Source: Actinomycetota bacterium
GTDB lineage: Bacteria; Actinomycetota; Thermoleophilia; Solirubrobacterales; Thermoleophilaceae
Assembly (NCBI GenBank): GCA_005883295.1
Contig: VAWV01000066.1
Span: 1 to 13,411, forward strand
Direction: 5' to 3'
DNA length: 13,411 bases
The notes under the pieces are model-generated. The model was not told the origin of the DNA and did no database searches. It saw only the letters and a list, made by a program, of their open reading frames with translations. Each line of letters starts with the position of its first letter. Position 1 is the first letter of the stretch. The position numbers and the translations under genes are program-made. Shown here piece after piece: positions 6,963-13,411 of this stretch.

Positions 6963-9889
6963 CGCTCCACCCGGCAGATCGATGGGTACGTGCAGCCGCT
7001 GTTGTTCCAGGAGCACGTGGCCGGGCACGGCCGCACCTCGCCTCTCCGCAGGCGCCCGGCCAGCTCGATCGCGCGCGTGCGCGCCTGGTCCAGGTGCCGC
7101 TCGAGCTCCTCGTCGCTCACGCGGTCGCTGTCCACGAACCCTTCCCCCAGCTCCTCGCGCAGCCGGCTGCGCAGGACGCCACGCGGGCGGCGGTCCTTCC
7201 CCCGGAGCGGCACGTAGACGCCGCCGGCCGGCTCGAGCCCCATCAGCTCGCGCACGGCGAGCATGTAGAGCGCCACCTGGAGCCGCCGCTCCTTCTCCCA
7301 CTTCGCGACCGCCGGCGCGCTGCTCCCGCCCTTGTAGTCGCGCACGAGGAAGCGGCCGTTCGAGGTGTCCACCCGGTCGATCCGGCCCCGGATCCCCAGG
7401 TCGTCGGTCAGCCGGAGCGGCTCCTGGAGCGACCCGGGCATCCCGAACTCCATCTCCAGCTCGGCGGGCTCGAACGACCCGCCGGCATCCGCCTCGGCCC
7501 GGAGGTGCCGCAGCAGGTCGAACTCGAGCCGGCGCACCGCTGTGCGGACGCGCACCGCCGCCGGGGAGATCGGGAATTCATCCTGGCGCTCGCGGAGCGC
7601 CTCCACCAGGATCGCCTCGGCCTCCGGCAGGTTCTCCGGCGTGATCCGCCGTGACCCCGTGCGCTCGCCCAGCCGCCGGTAGGTGAGCTCGAGCACCGCG
7701 TGCGCGTAGCGCCCGCGCACGAGCGGCTCGGGGTCGGGCTCGAGGGCCTCAGGGTCGAGCATGCGCTCGACCAGCCACTTGACCGGGCAGTCCGCGTACG
7801 CCTCGAGCGCCGCAGCGGACAGGCGGTCGCGCGCGGCGAGGTTCGCGAGCACCTCCTCGGAATCGATCCGCTCGGGCAGCGGCGGCAACACGTCCGGCCC
7901 CGTGAGCGCCATCGCCCGGCGCCACTCCGCCTCGGTGGGCGCCTCGTCGGCGGGCCACGCAACCTGGGCCAGAGGGCGTGAGCGCAGGCTTCCGTCGAGC
8001 GAATCGGCGTCGACCGCGTCGCGTACGTCGTCGACCAGGAAGGAGCGCACCTGGGGCGCCCCCTCCTCATCAGTCTCCCGCCACCCGAGGGCGAGCAGGC
8101 GCTCGGCGCGCGAGGCGCAGGCGTAGAACAGGTAGCGCTCCCGCTCGGGCCGGTCGTCGCGCAGGGGCAGCGCGAGCCCGGTCGCGGCGCGCAGCTCGCG
8201 CCGGTCGTCGTCGGACAGGAACGGCTCGTATCGCGCGGGCCGCGGGAACTCGCCCTCCTGCAGGCCGCACACGAACAGCGCCTGGAACCGGCGCGCACGC
8301 ACGTCCTCCGGCCGGGCGACCTGCACCCGGTCGGGAGCGGGGTCGGATCCGAGCCGGACCCGGACCTCGGCCAGGTGGTCGTGGAACCGCGCGGGCGGCG
8401 GGGCGAGGCCCGGCGCGAGTCGGGCGAGGTCGCGGATGTCGCGCAGGGCGCGGCGGAGCGCTTCCCGGGCGGCCGGGTCCTCCACCTCGTCGTCTCCGAA
8501 GAGGTGGGCCTGCCGCCGGTAGGGGCGCGCGAACAGCCGCTCCACCTCCTCGTCGAGCTGGTGGCACAGCGCGGAGATGCGCGAGGGCACCGCCAGGCGG
8601 TCGAGCTCCGGGAGCGGCCAGTTGCGCTCCTCCCACAGCCGCCGCGCGTCCGCAGCCGTCCGCAGGCCCGTCCTCCTCACCTCGGACTCGAGCGTGTCGG
8701 CGAGATGGGGCTGGTCGAGCCGCCCCGGCGTGCGCAGATAGGCCACGAGGTCATCAGCCGTGCCGGAGCCCGTGGCGCAGCGAAGCAGAGCCAGCGCACC
8801 GCGGCCGAGCCCGGTGTGCGCGAGCGGCACCCACCGCTCGAGCGAGAAGGGGATCCCGTAGGCGGTGAACACGCGGGTGACGAGCGAGGCGTACCTGGCC
8901 GGCTCGCGGAACACCACCGCGATCTCTCCGGCGCGGGTGCCGCCGCGAAGCAGCCCCAGCACCTCGCCCGCGACCAGCTCGACCTCGGCGCGCTCGCCCC
9001 CGGCGCGAAGGAGCCTGACGGCTCCGCCGGGGTCGGGACGCTCGGGGCCGGGCTCGAACAGGTGGCGCTCGACGTGATGGAGCGCGACTCGCGACTCCGG
9101 TGCGTAGTGCTCGGACGTGGGCTCGAGGGCCTCGTGGCGGGACGCGGTCGCCGCCAGGCGCTCGAAGCTCGGCCGGATCGCCTCGAACGCGGCCCGGTGC
9201 GGCTCGTAGGGGAGCGAGACCATGACCTCCGCCCCGGCCGGCCCGGCGAGCAGCTCGAGGAGCTCGAGCTCGAGCGGGGTGAAGTCGTCGAAGCCGTATA
9301 CGAAGACGGCGGAACCGCCCCACCGCGCCGGCTCGGCCCGCAGCGCGTCGAGCGTCCTCTGGGCGAAAAGCGGCTCGTCCACGAGCCCCGCGGAGTCGAG
9401 CGCGTGCCGGTAGGCCGCGTACAGCGCGCCCATCTCCTCGGCCACGGCGCGGCGCGGGCCGTCGCCCGTCCAGGCGCGGAGCGCCTGCCACAGGCGCGGC
9501 GGGTCGACCATGGAGCGGCCCAGCTCGGCGAAGAAGCGGCCCGCGGCGCGGGCGAAGCCAGGGCGGCGGGCGGGCTCGGCGAGCGCGTCGAGGCGCGCGG
9601 TGGCGATCGCGTGCTCCACGAGCAGGTCGCGCTGGCCCCGGCTGGCGTGGCGGTCGCGGCCCACCGCTGTCCCGCAGCGCTCCGCCGCGATCTCGAACAG
9701 CCAGGCGAACCTAACCACCCGGGTGCCGAAGACCGCGCCCCGCGCGGCGAGCTCGCGCTGGGCGTGACGCACGTCGCGCAGGGCCGGAACCACCAGCACC
9801 GGTTCGTCCGCGATCCGCTCCCGGTACGCGCCGAGCACGCGCCCTGCCTTCCCGGCGTTGGCGGGTCCCGTGACGAGCGTGAGCGGCAC
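6959..9889 (-). CDS. addB: AddB-like nuclease subunit with degenerate helicase domain (PD-(D/E)XK)
   Basis: A 976-residue protein from GTG at 9887-9889. The N-terminus has VTGPANAGKA (6-15), a Walker A with the Lys kept but Ser/Thr replaced by Ala; no DExx box is seen. AddB-type landmarks follow: VLVVPALRDVRHAQ (31-44), VYGFDDFTPLELELLELL (197-214), a helicase-relic FVCGLQEGEFPRP (539-551) and YLFYACASRAERLL (586-599). The C-terminal nuclease carries GRYAHAVLEL (726-735, H730), GRIDRVD (D838), VRDYKGG (D851, K853) and Q871-x3-Y875. Cysteines at 701 and at 955, 959, 966 and 972 resemble the AddB iron-sulphur ligands (one distal, three C-terminal), with one to spare. It should scan and cut the complementary strand in an AddAB-like complex. 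The longer start (TTG 9964) has no supporting ribosome site. First gene of the operon; its junction with addA is GTGA. Confidence 0.85.
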   Translation of the reverse strand: MPLTLVTGPANAGKAGRVLGAYRERIADEPVLVVPALRDVRHAQRELAARGAVFGTRVVRFAWLFEIAAERCGTAVGRDRHASRGQRDLLVEHAIATARLDALAEPARRPGFARAAGRFFAELGRSMVDPPRLWQALRAWTGDGPRRAVAEEMGALYAAYRHALDSAGLVDEPLFAQRTLDALRAEPARWGGSAVFVYGFDDFTPLELELLELLAGPAGAEVMVSLPYEPHRAAFEAIRPSFERLAATASRHEALEPTSEHYAPESRVALHHVERHLFEPGPERPDPGGAVRLLRAGGERAEVELVAGEVLGLLRGGTRAGEIAVVFREPARYASLVTRVFTAYGIPFSLERWVPLAHTGLGRGALALLRCATGSGTADDLVAYLRTPGRLDQPHLADTLESEVRRTGLRTAADARRLWEERNWPLPELDRLAVPSRISALCHQLDEEVERLFARPYRRQAHLFGDDEVEDPAAREALRRALRDIRDLARLAPGLAPPPARFHDHLAEVRVRLGSDPAPDRVQVARPEDVRARRFQALFVCGLQEGEFPRPARYEPFLSDDDRRELRAATGLALPLRDDRPERERYLFYACASRAERLLALGWRETDEEGAPQVRSFLVDDVRDAVDADSLDGSLRSRPLAQVAWPADEAPTEAEWRRAMALTGPDVLPPLPERIDSEEVLANLAARDRLSAAALEAYADCPVKWLVERMLDPEALEPDPEPLVRGRYAHAVLELTYRRLGERTGSRRITPENLPEAEAILVEALRERQDEFPISPAAVRVRTAVRRLEFDLLRHLRAEADAGGSFEPAELEMEFGMPGSLQEPLRLTDDLGIRGRIDRVDTSNGRFLVRDYKGGSSAPAVAKWEKERRLQVALYMLAVRELMGLEPAGGVYVPLRGKDRRPRGVLRSRLREELGEGFVDSDRVSDEELERHLDQARTRAIELAGRLRRGEVRPCPATCSWNNSGCTYPSICRVER

Positions 9890-9970
9890 GGACCCGAATG
9901 TACGGGCGCGGCGGGACGCCGCGACAGCCCTCCCTCGTAACGAACGCGGTCCTTCCGGGACCAACCTCCG
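9890..9970. promoter_or_regulatory. Divergent intergenic region between addB and the lipoprotein gene, with two hairpins
   Basis: These 81 bp must hold the promoters of both divergent genes. CGCGGCG (9907-9913) and CGCCGCG (9917-9923) form a perfect 7-bp stem with a GGA loop. GGTCC (9948-9952) and GGACC (9958-9962) form a 5-bp stem just before the ATG at 9971. Neither gene has a convincing Shine-Dalgarno sequence. No clear -35 element is visible in either direction. Confidence 0.5.
9897..9902 (-). promoter_or_regulatory. Candidate -10 box (TACATT) for the addB operon
   Basis: On the minus strand TACATT fits TANNNT and is followed by exactly seven bases and then the GTG start of addB. This spacing is what leaderless actinobacterial transcripts show, where the first base of the start codon is the transcription start. 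It would explain the absence of a ribosome binding site. Inference; not tested. Confidence 0.35.
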
Positions 9971-10468
9971 ATGCGCCTCCGAGTAATCGCCGCGACCCTG
10001 CTCCTCGTCGCCATTGCGGGTTGCGGCCGGTCCAGCGCCTCGCCCGCGAAGCGAGCGGCGGATCCCGGCCCGTCAGCTCCGGTGGCGGCGCCGAAGCGGC
10101 ACGCAAAGCCGGCGGGCAAGCAGGTGAAGGTGAGCGCGTCGGCCTACGGCCGGATCCTGTCCGACGGCCGCGGCCGCGCGCTCTACCTCTTCACCCACGA
10201 CACCGGCACCAGGACCACGTGCTACGGGGCATGTGCGAGCGCCTGGCCGCCGTTCCTCACGAAGTCGGGCCCGCGCGCGACGGGCTCGGGCAGGCAGTCG
10301 CTCCTGGGCACCACCCGGCGCCGCGACGGGACGAAGCAGGTGACCTACGCCGGCCACCCGCTCTACTACTACGTCGGGGACCGGCCGGGCCAGATCCTGT
10401 GCCAGGCCGTGCTCGAGTACGGCGGCTACTGGTACGTGGTGCGAGGCGACGGCACGGCGGTCCGCTAG
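9971..10468 (+). CDS. Small lipoprotein with secreted-repeat (Lipoprotein_15, PF03640-type) domain
   Basis: A 165-residue protein and the only plus-strand gene. The N-terminus is a lipoprotein signal (MRLR, hydrophobic core, lipobox IAGC with C18), so the mature protein is probably tethered to the outer face of the membrane. A Ser/Pro/Ala/Lys-rich linker to about residue 50 follows. The rest shows two copies of the secreted repeat of unknown function: ILSDGRGRALYLFTHD (62-77) with CYGACASAWPP (84-94), then DGTKQVTYAGHPLYYYVGD (119-137). The final segment ends GGYWYVVRGDGTAV, as in the family, but contains C144 in a place usually occupied by glycine-rich sequence, as far as I recall. Function of the family is not established; a redox or extracytoplasmic role is often supposed. 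The ATG at 9971 has no clear ribosome site. It ends on a CTAG shared with the convergent acylase gene. Confidence 0.85.
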   Translation: MRLRVIAATLLLVAIAGCGRSSASPAKRAADPGPSAPVAAPKRHAKPAGKQVKVSASAYGRILSDGRGRALYLFTHDTGTRTTCYGACASAWPPFLTKSGPRATGSGRQSLLGTTRRRDGTKQVTYAGHPLYYYVGDRPGQILCQAVLEYGGYWYVVRGDGTAVR

Positions 10469-13161
10469 CGCGGCGCGCGCCTCGGGATCTCCACCGCCTG
10501 CTGATAGGTGGGGCGGTTCTGCCACGGCAGCAGGGGCTGGGTGATCGCCCCGAGCGGGCGGAAGAAGATCGAGTCGAAGCAGGTCTGGCTTCCATCCTGG
10601 CCGGCGTTCCTGCACACCGTGTCGCCGCTGTACAGCGCTGATGCCGGCACGCTGAGTGCGGCCTTCAGCGATGCCGCCAGCGCGGCCCTGCAGCCCTTCA
10701 GGCGCCCGCGGCCGCAGTAGACCCGCGAATAGCGCCCGCGCACGTGCCTGCCCAGCAGCGTCCGCAGGTCCTTCTGCGCGTAGCCGTACCAGCCCGCCTG
10801 CCAGGCGGAACCGAGGTGCTGGCCCGAGTTGTTCGGTGCGTTCACGAGCTCGTTCATTCCGTCGATGGCCGCGAACAGGTGCTTACCGAGCGCCGGTTGG
10901 AACTCGGCCCGCAGCCAGCGCGGCCACCAGGCGTCCATGATCCGCACCGCGTCCGCCCGCTCGTACGTGCCGTCGCGGTTGCGGTCGATCCGGTGCGCGC
11001 CCGATCGCAGCCAGGCACGCAGCTTCCCCACGGCCGCACGGACGGCCCGATCCTTCGGCCGCCCCAGCACCTTGAGCGCCCACGGCAGCACCTCGGCCCC
11101 GCGGAGGTCCACGGTCGCGGCGGCCTCCATCGCGTCCACGACCTTCGGGAGCGTCAGCTTCCTGCCGTGGCGAAGGCCCCGGCGGATGCCGGCGTCGAGC
11201 GGCTGTGAGCGGTAGACGGGGCCGTAGCCCCAGTTGCTGTCGGAAGCGCGAACGCCGAGCGCCTGCTTGTTGTTCCAGCTCGTCATCCAGGCCTGGTCGA
11301 TGGCACGCGGGTGCGAGCTGACCGGCGGGATCGGCGTGACGTTCGTCGTCGGGTTCCAGCCCCGCCACTCGAACCGCCGCTTGCCCATCACCGGCAGGTC
11401 GGGGTTCACGTCCGGGGCGCGGATCGGGTTGGCTCCCGAGTTGAGGTATGCCGTGTGCCGGGAGTCGACGTAGAACCAGTTGAAGGCGTAGCCGATCAGC
11501 GACGCCGCCCGCTGGAAGTCGGCCGGTCCCCTGATGGTGCCGGGCTGGTTGAAGAGCGAGAGGCCGAGCCCGGAGTCCGGCTCGTGGAGGTACGTGGAGC
11601 GCAGCTTGGTGTAGATGACCGGGCGTCCGTGGACCCTCGCGCGGGCGGTCACGATCCCCAGCGGCGTGAGCTCGGTTGTGAACGTCGCGCTGCCGGGCGG
11701 GGTCTGATCGCCTGCGTTCGGCTTCCACGACTCCTTTCGCTGCCTCACCTCGATCTTCAGGCAGCGCCCGCGGAAGAGGTAGTACCCCGAGTCGATGCTC
11801 GCCGCTCCGCCGTTCGGGTTGCACAGCGGGACCGCGAACGTGTCGGTCAGGTCCTGCCCGGCCGAGGTCGCGCTCCACGCGTAGTCGCGCCCGTGCCCCA
11901 GCGAGACGTACAAGTTCGCTCCCGGGAAGGCCGCGCCGCGCGCGTCGATGCCGGGAGCGTGCACGTCCTGCTCCATCAGGATCTCGGGCGCGAAATACGC
12001 CACCTGCGGCCCGAAGACCGCGAGCGGATGGCCCGACGCCGACCGGCGCGCCGACACGACGAGGGCGTTCGACATCGCCGCCGGAAAGGCGAGCAGCTGG
12101 GCCGCGGCCCTGGTGTTGGTGGTGGACGCGTCCAGATTCACGTAGTCCTTGAGCGAGCCGGGGTCTGGTAGCGCGACGCCGCGCGGGTGGCGAGGGGTCG
12201 GCTCGTACGTGAAGCGGCGCCCGCGGATGGTCGTCGGCGCCTCGGGGTCGTTCGCGGACCGGAAGTCGCGCCACACCCGGGTCCCGGCCCGCTTGCCGAA
12301 GCGCGCCCGGGCGTCCTCCAGCGCCAGCGCGGACGGGAGCTCGCCGCCGCCGCCCGCACCGAAGATCGCGCCCACGAGCGTCGCGACCGCGACGGAGTCG
12401 CGCGGGTTCCAGTCGGTCGGCCCCTGCGGCTGGCCGATGGCGGCGTACTCGGCCGGCATCTTGAACGGGTCGAGCCGCGCCTCGTCGATGTACTGGTCGA
12501 TCCCCTCGACGTAGTTCTGCAGGTCCCGGCGGAGGCGGTTCGCCGCCTTGACGAAGCCGGGGCGCACCTGGTCGACCTGGCGCTGCAGGTCCGCCTCCGT
12601 GTAGGGCGCGGTGTGCCAGATCTCGCGGTCGAGCAGGACGTTGGACGGATTGCCGCCGGCGAACTGGGCGAGCTGGGCCCGGCCGACGTGGCGCAGCACG
12701 TCGATGAAGAAGAGGCGGTCCTCGGCGGTGGCGTAGCCGATGCCGAACATGGCCCCGTCCCGGGTGGCGCCGTTGACGTGCGGGACCCCGAAGTGATCCC
12801 GCACGATGGTCACGTCACCGCGCGGGCTGTAGGTGCGCTCCGCGCCTCCGAGGGCGCCGAAGCGCGAGTCCTTGTAGTAGCGGCGCAGCTTCGCCGCGGT
12901 GAGCCCGGGCGACGCGTAGAGCAGGTCGCGGTACATCGCGAGCTGGTCGTCGTTGTGCGGCGGGCGCTTGCCGGTGGAGAAGAACTGCGCCAGCTGGAGC
13001 CAGTTGTCGCGCCCGTTCGCGCCGGGCGGAAGCACGTCCCGGAATCCTCCGGCGTCGTTGTTCCCATACGGCTGCGGAACGGGAGGCGCTCCCTGCGCGG
13101 CCGCCGGGAGCGCACAGGCCGCCGCGATCAACGCGCACGCAACGACCCTTGTCCGGCCCAT
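10465..13161 (-). CDS. Secreted penicillin acylase family protein (Ntn hydrolase)
   Basis: An 898-residue precursor from ATG 13159-13161. A signal peptide (residues 1 to about 22-25, AAA-QGA) implies export. The alpha part has the family stretch DHFGVPHVNGATRDGAMFGIGY (122-143; key residues GVPHV and FGIGYATAEDRL). The beta chain should begin at S364 after autocleavage in PAAM|SNALVVS; Q386 lies at beta position 23, where penicillin G acylase has its oxyanion Gln in the same GPQ context. WSATSAGQD (429-437) and AFNWFYVD (559-566, N561) correspond to the Ala and Asn of the active site. Such enzymes hydrolyse amide bonds of beta-lactams, acyl-homoserine lactones or other N-acyl compounds; substrate is unknown. 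Residues 726-737 form an EF-hand-like loop, and six mature cysteines occur as three close pairs. No good ribosome site; 42 bp after the upstream gene. Confidence 0.93.
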   Translation of the reverse strand: MGRTRVVACALIAAACALPAAAQGAPPVPQPYGNNDAGGFRDVLPPGANGRDNWLQLAQFFSTGKRPPHNDDQLAMYRDLLYASPGLTAAKLRRYYKDSRFGALGGAERTYSPRGDVTIVRDHFGVPHVNGATRDGAMFGIGYATAEDRLFFIDVLRHVGRAQLAQFAGGNPSNVLLDREIWHTAPYTEADLQRQVDQVRPGFVKAANRLRRDLQNYVEGIDQYIDEARLDPFKMPAEYAAIGQPQGPTDWNPRDSVAVATLVGAIFGAGGGGELPSALALEDARARFGKRAGTRVWRDFRSANDPEAPTTIRGRRFTYEPTPRHPRGVALPDPGSLKDYVNLDASTTNTRAAAQLLAFPAAMSNALVVSARRSASGHPLAVFGPQVAYFAPEILMEQDVHAPGIDARGAAFPGANLYVSLGHGRDYAWSATSAGQDLTDTFAVPLCNPNGGAASIDSGYYLFRGRCLKIEVRQRKESWKPNAGDQTPPGSATFTTELTPLGIVTARARVHGRPVIYTKLRSTYLHEPDSGLGLSLFNQPGTIRGPADFQRAASLIGYAFNWFYVDSRHTAYLNSGANPIRAPDVNPDLPVMGKRRFEWRGWNPTTNVTPIPPVSSHPRAIDQAWMTSWNNKQALGVRASDSNWGYGPVYRSQPLDAGIRRGLRHGRKLTLPKVVDAMEAAATVDLRGAEVLPWALKVLGRPKDRAVRAAVGKLRAWLRSGAHRIDRNRDGTYERADAVRIMDAWWPRWLRAEFQPALGKHLFAAIDGMNELVNAPNNSGQHLGSAWQAGWYGYAQKDLRTLLGRHVRGRYSRVYCGRGRLKGCRAALAASLKAALSVPASALYSGDTVCRNAGQDGSQTCFDSIFFRPLGAITQPLLPWQNRPTYQQAVEIPRRAPR

Positions 13162-13203
13162 GGCGTCCCGGACCGTACCGCCCGGGTCCCGGCCGCGCGC
13201 CTG

Positions 13204-13411
13204 TCAGCCGGCGAAGAAGGCGCGGAAGGCCTCGGCGTAGCGCGCGGCCGGCAGCATCGGCGGCGCGTCCTGGAGCTCCCAGCCCCGGCTGGGGTAGAGG
13301 AGCCAGCGCCCGATCCGGACGCGATCACTGTCGCGGCGCTCCACTCGGAGCTCCTCGCGCAGGTCGCCGGCCCGGCCCGGGCTTGCCGCCGCCCGGTCGG
13401 CTCCAGCCGGG
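13204..13411 (-). CDS. C-terminal part of an unidentified protein (cut by window edge)
   Basis: An open frame enters from the right edge and ends at TGA 13204-13206 after 68 visible codons. Almost all third positions are G or C, so it is very probably coding. The readable end includes DLREELRVERRDSDRVRIG, then RWLLYPSRGWELQD and PMLPAARYAEAFRAFFAG. I do not recognise the family. It has no membrane segment in the visible part and alternates charged and aromatic residues as a folded domain would. It stops 42 bp before the acylase ATG on the same strand, so the two may be co-transcribed. Confidence 0.6.
   Translation of the reverse strand, partial: PAGADRAAASPGRAGDLREELRVERRDSDRVRIGRWLLYPSRGWELQDAPPMLPAARYAEAFRAFFAG

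Noticed and set aside
5355..7217. 620-codon open frame on the plus strand across addA/addB
   Set aside because: It is antisense to clear helicase and nuclease motifs; its translation is low-complexity Arg/Gly/Pro/Ala-rich sequence, typical of shadows in high-GC DNA.
6963..7301. 113-residue N-terminal extension of addA
   Set aside because: It overlaps the conserved C-terminal nuclease/cysteine end of addB; the GTGA junction gives a normal UvrD N-terminus right before Walker A.
8375..9940. 521-codon plus-strand frame opposite addB
   Set aside because: Same reason: no recognisable domain, composition mirrors the opposite-strand gene, and the AddB frame has motifs throughout.
9890..9964. Longer addB start at TTG 9964
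   Set aside because: It adds 25 Arg/Ser-rich residues before the typical first strand, has no ribosome site, and would cover the whole divergent promoter region.
13162..13203. Possible stem GGACC/GGTCC and TACGGT box ahead of the acylase gene
   Set aside because: The stem is only 5 bp with a 10-base loop and the box matches TATAAT poorly; too weak to annotate.

Overview
The window is GC-rich throughout (third codon positions almost always G or C), with GTG starts, short or overlapping gene junctions and few good ribosome binding sites. This suggests a high-GC actinobacterium. A deep-branching lineage such as Thermoleophilia is a reasonable guess, based only on composition and gene style; no rRNA or other marker gene is present. 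There is no CRISPR array, insertion sequence, phage gene, tRNA or rRNA.

Layout, left to right. At 1-236 (minus) lies the N-terminal part of a pyridoxamine-phosphate-oxidase-like flavin/F420-binding split-barrel protein, cut by the window edge. At 263-769 (minus) is an exported or membrane-anchored staphylococcal-nuclease-type (thermonuclease) protein. At 920-1375 (minus) is an unrecognised acidic protein of 151 residues, followed by a terminator-like hairpin. From 9889 down to 1623 (minus) runs the main feature, a four-gene DNA-processing operon with every junction overlapping: an AddB-like inactivated-helicase/nuclease subunit, an AddA-like UvrD-family helicase-nuclease, exonuclease VII large subunit (xseA) and small subunit (xseB). 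Divergent from it, at 9971-10468 (plus), is a small lipoprotein with the secreted-repeat fold. Its stop codon shares the palindrome CTAG with the stop of the convergent gene 10465-13161 (minus), a secreted penicillin-acylase-family N-terminal-nucleophile hydrolase. At 13204-13411 (minus) is the C-terminal end of an unidentified protein.

How the genes fit together: the AddAB-like pair should load on double-strand DNA ends, unwind and cut both strands to prepare 3' tails for recombination. Exonuclease VII degrades single-stranded DNA in both directions to short oligonucleotides. Overlapping translation of all four suggests equal-rate production of an end-resection and single-strand-cleanup set. 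The flanking genes (thermonuclease, lipoprotein, acylase) are envelope or extracellular proteins without an obvious link to repair.

The least ordinary points are: the last ~39 codons of xseA, which have strikingly AT-rich third positions and contain a perfect 7-bp hairpin just ahead of xseB; a 22-bp duplication of the xseB 3' end; a possible iron-sulphur cysteine set in both helicase-nuclease subunits, with a degenerate Walker A in the AddB-like one; and an EF-hand-like loop plus three cysteine pairs in the acylase. I did not find convincing evidence of a wholly new system.
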